The notes under the pieces are model-generated. The model was given only the letters and a program-made list of their open reading frames with translations. It did no database searches and was not told where the DNA came from. A DNA stretch of 64,000 nucleotides, from positions 124,001 to 188,000 of the forward strand of contig BOKO01000003.1 in NCBI GenBank assembly GCA_016861025.1. The letters are read 5' to 3'. The stretch comes from Chloroflexota bacterium (GTDB lineage: Bacteria; Chloroflexota; Anaerolineae; Caldilineales; Caldilineaceae). A program made the position numbers and the translations under genes. This document shows, piece after piece, positions 27,913 to 44,662 of this stretch. Position 1 is the first letter of the stretch; every line of letters begins with the position of its first letter.

Positions 27913-28202
27913 TATAAAACTGCTTCAATCTTTCTTGCCAGCGTCACGTCCAGCGCGCTGATCTGGTTGCCGGCTTCGTGGGTGACCAGATCGATCACGA
28001 CCTTATTCCACACGTTGAACCATTCGGGGTGATGGTTCATGGTGTTGGCTTCGATGGCGACTTTGGTCATGAAGCCAAAGGCGGCCGTGAAGTCGGCGAA
28101 CTTGAATTCCTTGTGCAGTTTGCCGTCAACGACGCTCCAGCCGGGCAGTTCCTGGAGCGCCGCCTTGACCTGTGCGTCGGACAAAGCGATGGTTGAAGGC
28201 AT
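27912..28202 (-). CDS. Pterin-4a-carbinolamine dehydratase
   Basis: Dehydrates 4a-hydroxytetrahydropterin, recycling the pterin cofactor of aromatic amino acid hydroxylases. The 96-residue length is normal for the family. The signature MNHHPEWFNVWNKVVIDLVT contains the catalytic His pair, followed by THEAGNQISALD. The ATG ending at 28202 has GGAGGG about 5 bases upstream and matches the family N-terminus (LSDAQVKAALQELPGWSV); the longer frame to 28313 is not needed. It starts 31 bases after the trypsin-like gene stop on the same strand. No phenylalanine hydroxylase gene lies in the window. Confidence 0.94.
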   Translation of the reverse strand: MPSTIALSDAQVKAALQELPGWSVVDGKLHKEFKFADFTAAFGFMTKVAIEANTMNHHPEWFNVWNKVVIDLVTHEAGNQISALDVTLARKIEAVL

Positions 28203-28233
28203 CGTATTCCCTCCATCATTCTTGCATGAAATA

Positions 28234-30102
28234 TCAGTTTCGTGACTGCGGTGCATCCAATGTTGGAGCCAGGGTGGCCGGATAGACGTCAAGCGTCGAT
28301 GCAGCGCCGGCAATATAGCCGACCGACAGATTCAGCGCTCCGCCAAGTTGCGCATTGTTCGGAGCAGCAAGCTGCTTATTTTTTGCAGCTTCGGCATCGA
28401 CGACGGTGCTGAACGGGAGAAAGCTCGCTACTTCAATGTGATACGTTACACCCGCTGCTGCTGCGAATGACACGAGCGACTGAATCCCCCCGAAATCGTC
28501 GTTGCATGCCACCTGCGTCAGCGCGCCGCGTTCGCCAATAAACACCGCAAGCACAGTGTCGTAGCTGCTGCCAAAAGTGTTGATTTGAACAGGCCCCGTG
28601 GTCGGCGCCATCAGTTGATACCAGACGGTGGCGCCGCCTGTAGAGCCTATGCACAAGATTGGATCATCGCTCGCAATCGTGGCGCCGGTCGTGTCCATGG
28701 CATGGACAAAGGGAAGCGGCGTTGCGACAACCGGCTGTGCAAAGTCATCGTTGGCTGGCGGCGGAATCGGCGTTGGCGTTGGCGTTGCCTCTGGCCCGAC
28801 GATGAGCGGCATATAGGAACGCTCGAGCTCACCAATCGTTAGCCAGTAGCGCGTAGAAGGTCCATAGGTTTGTCCGTAGGCGTCTGGCAGCAACTCGACG
28901 CTGGCATAGATCGGCCCGGTGCGATCCGCTTTCCAGTCGAGGCGCGCTGATTGCTCAAAAACAAACTCCTCCCACGGCTGCCATCCAGGTTCAGTGCTTT
29001 CGGTGTAGGTGATCGGTGTGCGCCCGTCGCCATCGAAAAGCCAGATAACCGTCTTGAGCAGCGGGACAGTTGTGGTGATACGCCCGGTCAGGAACATGTA
29101 CTCCCTTCCCTCCTCCACATCGAGTCGCACCCAGTCCTGGTCACCCATTTCATGAAAGGTGTGCATTTGATGGGAGATAGGTCCCGCCAGTTGCTGTGCA
29201 TCGGCGGGATAGTTGTCCGGTTCGAATGCGTCGCCGCCACGGCACGATAGCGCGTTCGGGTCGGCCGTGCAGGCTTCAATCCATTCGGTGAAGCGCGAAA
29301 CGCGCATGAAGACATCGTACATGCCAACGGCGACGCAACCGGACGGCCCCCAACTGACGACGCCGATCTGCGTCCACGAAGCGTCGGACTGCTGCACCAT
29401 CAGCGGGCCGCCGCTGTCGCCGTAACAGGCGCCCATCGTCAAGGTTTCGTAGCCAGCGCACAGCATGTTGTCGGTGATGGTGGTGAAGTACACGTTGCGC
29501 CCACATCGCACATTGTCGACCAGCGGCAGCGACACCTCGCGCAGGGCGTCAGGAAAATCAAAAAGCCAGCCCGACGTGCTCTTGGCGCCCCATCCGATCA
29601 CTGTGGCGCGCAAATAGTCCAGCTCCGACGTCCCAGAAATCGCCTTGTACAGCGAAATCGGCGTGTATGTCACCGGCGTCGAAAGGCGGATCAGGGAGAT
29701 GTCGTTGTCCAGTTGTGTGGGATCATAGTCCGGATGAGGGATGATCTGCGCGCTGGCGATGCGCACACCGCTGTCAGAGAGACGGTGCGCGCCGACAAGT
29801 ACATCGATCATCGAGACTTCCTTCCCTTCGGTGCAATGGGCGGCGGTCAACACCCAATCTTCGGCGATCAAAGAACCGCCGCAGAATTGCCCTTGAAAGG
29901 CGTTGGGTTCAAAGCGCGAGACCAGCGCCACCTGCCAGGGATAGGCGCCGGGCTGCGCCTCGCGCCCGCCTAAAATGTCTGGATCGTTGGCTGGCGCTTG
30001 CGCCGCCACGCCGCCGATCAGCAACATGGTGGCGCCTGCCGCCAACATGAACAGTAGTGCGATCAATCCGAACTTACGAAGAGAATCATATTTTGTTGTC
30101 AT
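28234..30102 (-). CDS. Secreted trypsin-like (S1) serine protease with C-terminal modules
   Basis: An exported chymotrypsin-fold endopeptidase of about 622 residues. A signal peptide (FGLIALLFMLAAGATMLLIG) is followed by ILGGREAQPGAYPWQVAL, the trypsin activation-type N-terminus. The triad is His in VLTAAHCTEG, Asp in DNDISLIRLS and Ser in CYGDSGGPLMV, with paired cysteines around them. After the catalytic domain comes a pre-peptidase-like beta domain (DWVRLDVEEGREYMFLTG), the string SYMPLIVGPEATPTPTPIPP, and a final domain related to the ANDDFA...VWYQL family of secreted Chloroflexota proteins. The ATG at 30102 has GGAGG 6 bases upstream, whereas the frame's earlier start at 30165 lacks a site. 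Trypsin-like enzymes of this animal-like type are scattered in bacteria. Confidence 0.93.
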   Translation of the reverse strand: MTTKYDSLRKFGLIALLFMLAAGATMLLIGGVAAQAPANDPDILGGREAQPGAYPWQVALVSRFEPNAFQGQFCGGSLIAEDWVLTAAHCTEGKEVSMIDVLVGAHRLSDSGVRIASAQIIPHPDYDPTQLDNDISLIRLSTPVTYTPISLYKAISGTSELDYLRATVIGWGAKSTSGWLFDFPDALREVSLPLVDNVRCGRNVYFTTITDNMLCAGYETLTMGACYGDSGGPLMVQQSDASWTQIGVVSWGPSGCVAVGMYDVFMRVSRFTEWIEACTADPNALSCRGGDAFEPDNYPADAQQLAGPISHQMHTFHEMGDQDWVRLDVEEGREYMFLTGRITTTVPLLKTVIWLFDGDGRTPITYTESTEPGWQPWEEFVFEQSARLDWKADRTGPIYASVELLPDAYGQTYGPSTRYWLTIGELERSYMPLIVGPEATPTPTPIPPPANDDFAQPVVATPLPFVHAMDTTGATIASDDPILCIGSTGGATVWYQLMAPTTGPVQINTFGSSYDTVLAVFIGERGALTQVACNDDFGGIQSLVSFAAAAGVTYHIEVASFLPFSTVVDAEAAKNKQLAAPNNAQLGGALNLSVGYIAGAASTLDVYPATLAPTLDAPQSRN

Positions 30103-30332
30103 AAGGGCCTCCGGCGTGATGAAACAACACGGCCTTTGTTGATGGGCCGCAACGCCCTCAAACACCGGGCACTGCGCAGGACAGAAAGACTTGATCAGGT
30201 CCAGTGTGCCGGGGAGGGCTGTTCCATCGCGTCAGACGCACATGATGGATGGATATGTCCGATTGCCAGCAGGCTGGAGAGAACACCTACAATCGATCAA
30301 TGACGTTATCGACGCCACTCTAACATACTTTT

Positions 30333-33014
<2,682 letters not shown>

Positions 33015-33017
33015 AGT

Positions 33018-33123
33018 GAAAGTTTGAAATTAGGCGACTTGGAGATTAAGAGATTGGAGATTGGAGATTGATCTCGTCGCTCAGGCGGCAATTAATCTTC
33101 AATCTCTAATCTCCAATCTCCCT
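33018..33123. repeat. GGAGATT heptad palindromic element between mutS and SMP-30 gene
   Basis: The left arm (33040-33070) has GGAGATT/AAGAGATT units; the right arm (33092-33122) has AATCTCT/AATCTCC units. The centre is about 25 bases. The element abuts the stop codon of the SMP-30 gene and the start of mutS. Confidence 0.85.
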
Positions 33124-34125
<1,002 letters not shown>

Positions 34126-34157
34126 CGTCAGCACCTCCCTATTAATACCTCCCTAGA

Positions 34158-34281
34158 AAGGGGCGAGGGGCGAAACACCCGTTCCCCATGCTCATTGTTT
34201 GTTGTGTCACAACAGGGCGAGACCGAGACTCTGCGGTTGAGAACCGCAGCTACGATGACGCGATCTCGCCCCTCGCCCCTT
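34158..34281. repeat. Composite palindromic element, CTCGCCC heptad arms with inner hairpin
   Basis: The outer arms AAGGGGCGAGGGGCGA (34158-34173) and the exact complement (34266-34281) flank a centre that itself contains CTGCGGTTGAGAACCGCAG, an 8-bp stem with 3-base loop. Seven-base units of CTCGCCC type continue beyond the right arm towards 34300. The inner stem resembles sequence at 48884-48908 (GGTTCGCAACCGCA). It sits between the lactonase and tyrosine phenol-lyase genes. Confidence 0.75.
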
Positions 34282-34298
34282 GTCCCTCGCAACTCATT

Positions 34299-35711
34299 CT
34301 ACACCGGCTCGAAGCGCGCCTGGAAGAAGCGCAGATACTTCGGCTCGTAGACCATGCGCAGCCCGTGCACCTTTTCCCGCTCGTCATACGCCGCCTTGAC
34401 CGCCTCGGCGACGACATCCATGTGCGCTTGCGTGTAGACGCGGCGTGGGATGGTCAGGCGCACCAACTCTAGCTTGGGGTAGCGATGGTCGCCGGTGGCC
34501 GGGTCGCGCCCGGCGCTGACCACCCCGCGCTCCATCGAGCGAATGCCGGAGTCGAGATACAACTGCGCGGCGAGCGTCTGCGCTGGAAAACGATCCTGCG
34601 GAATGTGCGCGTAGATCGCTTTTGCATCGAGGAAAATGGCGTGACCACCGACTGGCTGCACGATGGGGATGCCCCAATCGGTCAATAGTTCGCCGAGATA
34701 GAGCACCTGACCGATCCGCGCGTTCATGTGGTCGTCCTGCAGTGCCTCCTCGATGCCGATGGCGAGCGCCTCCATGTCGCGCCCGGCCATACCGCCGTAG
34801 GTGTGCAGCCCTTCATAGACGACGACCAGGTTGCTTGCCGCCTCGAAGAGGTCTTCGTGGTTCATCGCCAGCCAGCCGCCGATGTTGACCAGGTGATCCT
34901 TTTTGGCGCTCATCCACGCGCCGTCGGTGTAGCTGCAAAACTCTTTGACGATGGCGGCGATTGGCTTTTCCTGATAGCCTTCCTCACGTTGCTGGATGAA
35001 CCAGGCGTTCTCCGCCAGGCGTGTGGCGTCGAGGTAGACGCGAATGCCGTAGCGGTTGCAGAGTTCACGCAACGCCTTGACATTCGCCATGCTCACCGGC
35101 TGCCCGCCCGCCATGTTGACCGTGCCCGCCAGACTGACGTAGGGGATTTTCTCTGCACCGACGCGTTTGATCAAGTCTTCGAGTTTGCCAAGATCGACGT
35201 TGCCCTTGAAGGGGTGCATGTTGGCTGGGTCATGCGCCTCGTCGATGATCACATCCACAAAGGTCCCGCCTGCCAGTTCCTGATGCAGCCGCGTCGTGGT
35301 GAAGTACATGTTGCCGGGGATGACGTCGCCCTGTTTGATCAGCGACCGGCTGATCAGATGTTCGGCGCCGCGCCCCTGATGCGTAGGCACAAGATGCTTG
35401 TAGCCGTAATATTGTTGCACCGCTGCTTCCAGGTGATAGAAGTTGCGGCTGCCAGCGTAGGCTTCGTCGCCCAGCATCATCCCTGCCCACTGGCGGTCGC
35501 TCATCGCGCTCGTGCCGCTGTCGGTGAGCAGGTCGATGTAGACATCCTCCGAACGCAGCAAAAAGGTGTTGTAGCCCGCCTCGGCAATCGCACGCTCGCG
35601 CCCGCCGCGGTCGAGCAGCTTGATCGGCTCGACCATCTTGATCTTCCACGGCTCGGCCCACGACCGCCGCCCGAACTGCTGTCCCATCGTCATCGGTGTG
35701 ATTTGCGTCAT
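34299..35711 (-). CDS. tpl: Tyrosine phenol-lyase (beta-eliminating lyase)
   Basis: A PLP enzyme that cleaves L-tyrosine to phenol, pyruvate and ammonia; 470 residues. The family blocks are AGYNTFLLRSEDVYIDLLTD, THQGRGAEHL, GTVNMAGGQPVSMANV and the PLP lysine K271 in SAKKDHLVNIGG. The choice of tyrosine phenol-lyase over tryptophanase rests on GIRSMERGVVSAGR (R395, the Arg that binds the phenol ring in Citrobacter TPL; tryptophanases have a different sequence here), AGGQPVSMAN rather than AGGNPVSMAN, and LRFFQARF with paired Phe at the C-terminus. The ATG at 35711 has AAGGAG 9 bases upstream. It follows lysS by 56 bases on the same strand. Tryptophanase remains a less likely alternative. Confidence 0.88.
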   Translation of the reverse strand: MTQITPMTMGQQFGRRSWAEPWKIKMVEPIKLLDRGGRERAIAEAGYNTFLLRSEDVYIDLLTDSGTSAMSDRQWAGMMLGDEAYAGSRNFYHLEAAVQQYYGYKHLVPTHQGRGAEHLISRSLIKQGDVIPGNMYFTTTRLHQELAGGTFVDVIIDEAHDPANMHPFKGNVDLGKLEDLIKRVGAEKIPYVSLAGTVNMAGGQPVSMANVKALRELCNRYGIRVYLDATRLAENAWFIQQREEGYQEKPIAAIVKEFCSYTDGAWMSAKKDHLVNIGGWLAMNHEDLFEAASNLVVVYEGLHTYGGMAGRDMEALAIGIEEALQDDHMNARIGQVLYLGELLTDWGIPIVQPVGGHAIFLDAKAIYAHIPQDRFPAQTLAAQLYLDSGIRSMERGVVSAGRDPATGDHRYPKLELVRLTIPRRVYTQAHMDVVAEAVKAAYDEREKVHGLRMVYEPKYLRFFQARFEPV

Positions 35712-35767
35712 TGCACAATGCTCCTTTGCATGGCTGTAAAACAAGAACGGAAAAACGTAAGCGTGTG

Positions 35768-37321
<1,554 letters not shown>

Positions 37322-37372
37322 GCACTGCCTCGATTCTTCCTGTCTCGCTGCGTATGCCTACGCACCTGGTCG

Positions 37373-37408
37373 GACAAAACAATGCCCGGCGCTGCATCAG
37401 GCCGGGCA
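37373..37408 (-). terminator. Rho-independent terminator of greA
   Basis: A perfect 8-bp stem, TGCCCGGC with GCCGGGCA (37383-37408) and a 10-base loop. On the minus strand it is followed by TTGTTTTGT. It lies 50 bases after the greA stop and before lysS. Confidence 0.8.
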
Positions 37409-37457
37409 CAGAAACAGAGCCACAGAAGACGTTGCGTCTATGGCTGATGCGTTGCGT

Positions 37458-37934
37458 TCACTTCACCTTCACGATCTCGAAGACGATTTCGCCGCCAGGC
37501 GAGACAACCACGGCCTGTTCACCGACGCGCTTATTCAGAAGTGCACGCCCCATCGGGCTTTCGTTGCTGATCTTGCCCTTGCTTGGGTCGGCCTCTGGCG
37601 GCCCGACAATCGTATACTCCTCCTCCAGATCGCTGCCTTCTTCGCGCACAACGACAGTGCGGCCGATCACCACCACATCGGGGGCGGCGTTGTCGTCGCT
37701 GATCACTTTGGCGTTCTTGAGGATCGTCTCCAACTCGCGGATGCGTCCTTCGAGAAAACCCTGCGCAGTCTTGGCTTCGTCGTAGCCAGCATTTTCGCTG
37801 ATGTCGCCTTCGGCTTTGGCTTCAGCGATCATCTGCGCTACTTCGCGACGGCGCACCGTGGTCAGATATTCAAGTTCATCCTTGACCTTTTTCAGACCTT
37901 CAGGCGTCAAAAATACAGGTTGATTATTGCTCAT
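37458..37934 (-). CDS. greA: Transcription elongation factor GreA
   Basis: Rescues backtracked RNA polymerase by stimulating transcript cleavage. The 158-residue length is normal. The N-terminal coiled coil has FLTPEGLKKVKDELEYL and the tip residues in AKAEGDISENAGYDEAKTAQ (conserved acidic Asp-Glu pair). The C-terminal FKBP-like domain includes EEEYTIVGPPEADPSKGKIS and SPMGRALLNKRVGE. It carries its own terminator downstream. The gene pair greA-lysS is common in bacteria. Confidence 0.97.
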   Translation of the reverse strand: MSNNQPVFLTPEGLKKVKDELEYLTTVRRREVAQMIAEAKAEGDISENAGYDEAKTAQGFLEGRIRELETILKNAKVISDDNAAPDVVVIGRTVVVREEGSDLEEEYTIVGPPEADPSKGKISNESPMGRALLNKRVGEQAVVVSPGGEIVFEIVKVK

Positions 37935-38369
37935 CTCTAAACTCTCTTTGGAACCAGGTTCCTTCCCTACGTTGGAATTTATCGTTCACCGGACGACGTT
38001 GTCTGGTCGATCCATGTTCGATATTTGATGCAATCTGCACGTTTCGCCTGCGATGTGACGGCGGACGCACCTTTGAATTTGTCCGCTGCCCGGCTGTCTT
38101 GCGTTTCACAATTTGGGTGGAATGACCGACGGCTCAGAAAAGCTATCGTTGATGCACGCTCATGCATCATAACGCAACAGGACGACAATATGTTTCGAGC
38201 GCTTTTATCTGGGTATGAAAACACCGCCCTTGTCAGGCGGCGCATCATCATGCCCTGTCTGTCAAAGCAAACGCCGACCTGTACAGGTCGGCCCACCAAA
38301 TCATTTTTAGTATATCACACCTCTGTGCATCTGTAAAATTGTATTTTCGGTCGCAGCCAGGAAAAGGGT
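37935..38369. other. Divergent intergenic region with small palindromes
   Basis: 435 bases between greA and the methyltransferase gene without a convincing gene; the longest open frame (102 codons) has no bias or ribosome site. A perfect 20-base palindrome (GCCGACCTGTACAGGTCGGC, 38273-38292) is followed by an AT-rich run. CCGCC/GGCGG also pair near 38224-38240. Promoters for both flanking genes must lie here, but no clean match was found. Confidence 0.5.
38273..38292. promoter_or_regulatory. Perfect 20-base palindrome upstream of methyltransferase gene
   Basis: GCCGACCTGTACAGGTCGGC is fully self-complementary. A T-run (ATTTTTAG) begins about 11 bases after it. It could be an operator for either divergent gene or a short terminator-like hairpin; nothing distinguishes these. 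Confidence 0.4.
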
Positions 38370-39179
38370 ATGATTGCACGCATGATCACATCGCACCCAG
38401 AGAGCGAGTTGTTTGATCGCTTTGCGCGGTTTTATGACGACGACTATCGCGACTATGACGACGACATCGAGGCAATCGTCATGCTCGCCGCCGAATGTGG
38501 CGACCCGATTCTGGAGCTTGGGTGCGGCACCGGGCGCGTGCTTCTGCCGTTGGCAACGGCCGGGCATTCGATCACAGGTGTGGATGTCAGCCCGGCGCTG
38601 CTGGCGCGCGCTGAAGAAAAGGTGCGCAAACAGGGTGTGGCGACAAATGTTCATCTGGTCAAGGCTGACCTGCGCACGTTTGACTTGCCAGAAAAGCAAT
38701 TTGCCTTCGCCTTTTGCACAAGCAACACGTTGATGCACTTTACAAGCCCTGAGGAGCAGGTCGCTGTTTTGCGCAACGCTGCGCGCCATTTGCGCCCAGG
38801 CGGGCGGCTGTTGATCGATCTCTTCAACCCTGACCTGCCGCGTCTTTTTGCTGTCGAGGGTGTGATGGAACTGGCCGATCGCTGGCAAGATGCACACAGC
38901 GGCGCCGACGTGTTAAAATGGAGTGTGCGGCGTATCGACGTCGTCGAGCAACTACAGGAAACAACCTTTATTTATGAGGAAATTTTCGCCGACGGGCGCA
39001 CGCAGCGCACTGTATGCCCGTTCACACTGCGTTTCTTGTGGCGCAGCGAAGCGGAACTGATGCTGGAGGCCGTCGGTTTGCGCATCGAAGATGTGCTTGG
39101 CAGCTTCGACGGCGACCCTTATGGCAGCGACAGCGATCACTTGATCCTGATCGCCGTTAAACCAGAAACCGATGCGTAG
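38370..39179 (+). CDS. Class I SAM-dependent methyltransferase
   Basis: A 269-residue soluble methyltransferase, substrate unknown. It begins with the ELFDRFARFYDDDY segment typical of this subgroup. Motif I is PILELGCGTGRVLLPLATAG, motif II HSITGVDVSPALLARA, motif III VHLVKADLRTFDL, and a LRPGGRLLIDLFNP post-motif follows. The C-terminal beta-rich part (RTVCPFTLRFLWRSEAELML) matches small-molecule methyltransferases of the UbiE/CgeB-like group. The ATG has AGGA 7 bases upstream; a second ATG four codons later is possible. It is 89 bases upstream of the amylosucrase gene in the same direction. Confidence 0.88.
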   Translation: MIARMITSHPESELFDRFARFYDDDYRDYDDDIEAIVMLAAECGDPILELGCGTGRVLLPLATAGHSITGVDVSPALLARAEEKVRKQGVATNVHLVKADLRTFDLPEKQFAFAFCTSNTLMHFTSPEEQVAVLRNAARHLRPGGRLLIDLFNPDLPRLFAVEGVMELADRWQDAHSGADVLKWSVRRIDVVEQLQETTFIYEEIFADGRTQRTVCPFTLRFLWRSEAELMLEAVGLRIEDVLGSFDGDPYGSDSDHLILIAVKPETDA

Positions 39180-39268
39180 CCAGAACAATATCTGGAGCGT
39201 CCCGTCGCGTCGGAGACGATGACCTACCATAATATAATATCGAAACAATTTTTTTTGGGAGGAAACCA

Positions 39269-41218
<1,950 letters not shown>

Positions 41219-41536
41219 TTTGCACAAAGGGTGTGCGAGTTGAAGCTTTGGAGAAGCATCGTTCGCTGTCTATGTGCAAAAGAGTGATCTACACACGCAG
41301 CGGGTGTGCAAACAATTGCTCGACCAACGCCAAAGCTGCTGCAAACGCTACGCTCAGGTTGCCGGCGTAGGTTTTGTCCATACAGCGGCTAGCGATTGCA
41401 CACCGTCACGCCCGCCTTCCTGCGATTGATACAAAAAGGCGGAGCGCAACCAACCCACGACAGCAGACGCAATTTCTGCAGATGCTGTATACTGGTGCAG
41501 AAATGTTGAGCCGCTCACACAAGTTCAGGAGGCGAT
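41219..41536. other. Intergenic stretch without a convincing gene
   Basis: 318 bases between amylosucrase and the aminotransferase gene. A 30-codon minus-strand frame (MDKTYAGNLSVAFAAALALV) is visible at about 41294-41386 without a ribosome site and could be a degenerate gene end. CCGCCTT and AAGGCGG pair around 41410-41450. TATACT at 41488-41493 could be a -10 for the aminotransferase gene, but no -35 was found. Confidence 0.4.
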
Positions 41537-42802
<1,266 letters not shown>

Positions 42803-42924
42803 AGCTGCGAGAAGCGATACGTTGACGCAAGGTCGCAACGGCGCAGAAGAACGCAAAGAAGAAATCAGGGATTACTGCGATGATGTGATTTGACGAGAAC
42901 GAGATCAGGGATGGATCGCTGCAA

Positions 42925-42972
42925 GGGGATTCGACAATCTCCAATCTTTAGCCTCCAATCTCTAATCTCCAA
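42925..42972. repeat. One-armed AATCTCC heptad element upstream of amino acid ABC operon
   Basis: Units CAATCTC, CAATCTT, CAATCTC and TAATCTC follow each other at 7-8 base spacing. No complementary left arm is obvious. It lies about 45 bases before the substrate-binding protein start. Confidence 0.65.
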
Positions 42973-43015
42973 ATCACTTAATCGCCCATTCACTTTTTGA
43001 TTCAGGAGGAAACGC

Positions 43016-43837
43016 ATGAAAAAGCAGATTTTGGTGGCTCTGTTGTTGATCGTGGCGCTGCTGGCGCTGAGCGCCTGCACCGCCGTCCAGCCCGCAGGCC
43101 AGACCGGCGCGGCGGCGGAGAGTGGCAAGCTGGCGCAGATCAAGGCGGCAGGCAGGATCGTAGTTGGCACGTCGGCGGACTATCCACCTTATGAATCGAT
43201 CGACGCCGACGGCAACTTTGTCGGTTTCGACATGGATCTGATCCGGGCCATCGGCGAGAAACTGGGCGTCGAAGTCGAGATTCAAGACATGCCCTTCGAC
43301 TCGCTGATCGCCTCAGTGCAGGAAGGCAAGATCGACGCTGTGATCGCAGCTATGCAAGCCACAGCCGAGCGCGACGAGCAGGTCGACTTCACGATTCCTT
43401 ACCGCATGACCAGGGACGCCTTTGCCGCCGCGCCTGGATCAGGGTTGGTGATCGAGAAGCCTGAAGACGCTGCCGGCAAGAGCATCGGCGCACAGACCGG
43501 CACCGTGCAGGAAGGCTGGATTCAGCGCAACCTGGTCGAGACGGGCTTGACGCCGGCCGACATGGTTTTTAGCTATGAGCGCGCCGACCAGGCCGCCCTC
43601 GACGTGGCGAATGGACGCATCCAGCTGCTGTTGATGGACGCCGAGCCAGCCATGGAGCTTGCCGCGCAGACCGGGCTGGAGATTCTGCTGATCACCGAGC
43701 TGACCGCTGAGGGCGGCAAGAGCATCGCCATCCCCGATGGCGCCACCGACCTCAAGGCTGAACTCGACCGCATCATCCAGGAACTGCTGGACGACGGCAC
43801 GATTCAGCGCATTCAGGAAGCGAACGGACTGCCGTAA
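43016..43837 (+). CDS. Polar amino acid ABC transporter substrate-binding lipoprotein
   Basis: Captures an amino acid outside the membrane for the permeases encoded downstream. It is a 273-residue SBP_bac_3 protein. A lipoprotein signal (MKKQILVALLLIVALLALSAC) has the lipobox LSAC with the acylated Cys at 21. GRIVVGTSADYPPYESIDAD, VGFDMDLIRAIGEKLGVEVE and MPFDSLIASVQEGKIDAVIA are the classic ligand-domain blocks, with an Asp/Arg amino acid clamp expected in the AGKSIGAQTGT region. The ATG has AGGAGG 5 bases upstream. It is first in a four-gene cluster and is followed by a foldable repeat that may lower expression of the downstream genes relative to it. Confidence 0.94.
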   Translation: MKKQILVALLLIVALLALSACTAVQPAGQTGAAAESGKLAQIKAAGRIVVGTSADYPPYESIDADGNFVGFDMDLIRAIGEKLGVEVEIQDMPFDSLIASVQEGKIDAVIAAMQATAERDEQVDFTIPYRMTRDAFAAAPGSGLVIEKPEDAAGKSIGAQTGTVQEGWIQRNLVETGLTPADMVFSYERADQAALDVANGRIQLLLMDAEPAMELAAQTGLEILLITELTAEGGKSIAIPDGATDLKAELDRIIQELLDDGTIQRIQEANGLP

Positions 43838-43844
43838 AACAGGG

Positions 43845-43978
43845 GAGAAAGGGAGAAGGGGAGAATAGGAGATTGGAGATAGGAGATTTAGATTCGTCCT
43901 TTTTGGGCGATCTTCTCCCTCTCTCCCCTTCTCCTTCTCTCCCCCACTCCTAATCTCCAATCTCCAATCTCTCTTAAT
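43845..43978. repeat. GGAGATT heptad palindromic element within the amino acid ABC operon
   Basis: The left arm (43845-43890) is GGGGAGAA/GGAGATT-type and the right arm (43910-43977) is CTTCTCCCTC and CAATCTC-type, around a centre CGTCCTTTTTGGGCG. It fills the gap between the binding-protein gene and the first permease gene. Confidence 0.85.
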
Positions 43979-43995
43979 CGATCTCTTTCCATTCA

Positions 43996-44646
43996 ATGGA
44001 TTTCTTTCAAGACCTGGCGACGACCTTCAACTTTATCTTGCAGGGACTGTGGGTGACCATCGGCGTGACGCTGGTTGCATTGTCGGTGGGTTTTGTGTTT
44101 GGCGTGGTGATGGCAATGTTGCGCGTCTATGGCAACGCGTTCTTTCGTGCACTGGCCGCCGCCTACAGTGTCATTGTGCGCGCCGTGCCCGTGGTCGTGA
44201 TCATTTTCATCCTGTTTTTTGTGATCGCGCGCTTTGTCAACCTCTCGCCGTTTTGGGCTGGCTCGCTGGCGTTGGGCTTTGCCTCAGGCGCCTATCAGAG
44301 CGAGATCTTCCGCGGCGCGTTTCAGTCCGTCCCGCCCGGGCAGATGACGGCGGCGCGCGCCATCGGCATGAGTCGCGTGCAGGCGATCCAAAGCATCATC
44401 CTACCGCAGGCGGTGCGGCTGGCGCTGCCTGCGTGGGGCAACGAGGCGACGCTGGTGTTGAAGGATTCGACGCTGGTCTTTGTCGTCGGCGTGCCGGAAA
44501 TTTTGCGCCGCGCCCAACAGGTCAGCGCACGTACGCTCGAGCCCTTTATCGCATTTGGGCTGGCGCTGCTGCTCTATCTGGCGTTGACCTTGCTGACGAC
44601 CCAGGTGTTGCAGTGGCTCGAACGCCGCTATCGACTTCAAATGTAA
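43996..44646 (+). CDS. Polar amino acid ABC transporter permease, first
   Basis: A 216-residue inner-membrane permease of the HisMQ type. Five hydrophobic segments can be drawn, beginning GLWVTIGVTLVALSVGFVFG. The family motif GAYQSEIFRGAFQSVPPGQM precedes the EAA loop AARAIGMSRVQAIQSIILPQ that contacts the ATPase. It forms a heterodimer with the second permease (45443-46126). No strong ribosome site precedes the ATG, and the gene follows a large foldable repeat. Confidence 0.93.
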   Translation: MDFFQDLATTFNFILQGLWVTIGVTLVALSVGFVFGVVMAMLRVYGNAFFRALAAAYSVIVRAVPVVVIIFILFFVIARFVNLSPFWAGSLALGFASGAYQSEIFRGAFQSVPPGQMTAARAIGMSRVQAIQSIILPQAVRLALPAWGNEATLVLKDSTLVFVVGVPEILRRAQQVSARTLEPFIAFGLALLLYLALTLLTTQVLQWLERRYRLQM

Positions 44647-44662
44647 CGAGGTGCAGAGTTTG

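Noticed and set aside
30103..30332. Riboswitch or structured leader between mutS and the trypsin-like gene
   Set aside because: No known riboswitch core or clear multi-stem structure could be recognised in the 230 bases.
34299..35711. Tryptophanase (TnaA) as the identity of the beta-eliminating lyase
   Set aside because: The substrate-discriminating Arg in SMERG, AGGQPVSMAN and LRFF sequences match tyrosine phenol-lyase better.
38025..38336. 103-codon plus-strand frame between greA and the methyltransferase gene
   Set aside because: No ribosome site, mixed composition, and it spans palindromes; unlikely to be coding.
39233..39238. TATAAT before amylosucrase as a promoter
   Set aside because: No acceptable -35 at 16-18 bases; not listed as a promoter.
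41294..41386. Minus-strand 30-codon frame (MDKTYAGNLSVAFAAALALV...) as a small gene or pseudogene
   Set aside because: No ribosome site, no recognisable homology by eye, and too short to judge; mentioned only as intergenic content.
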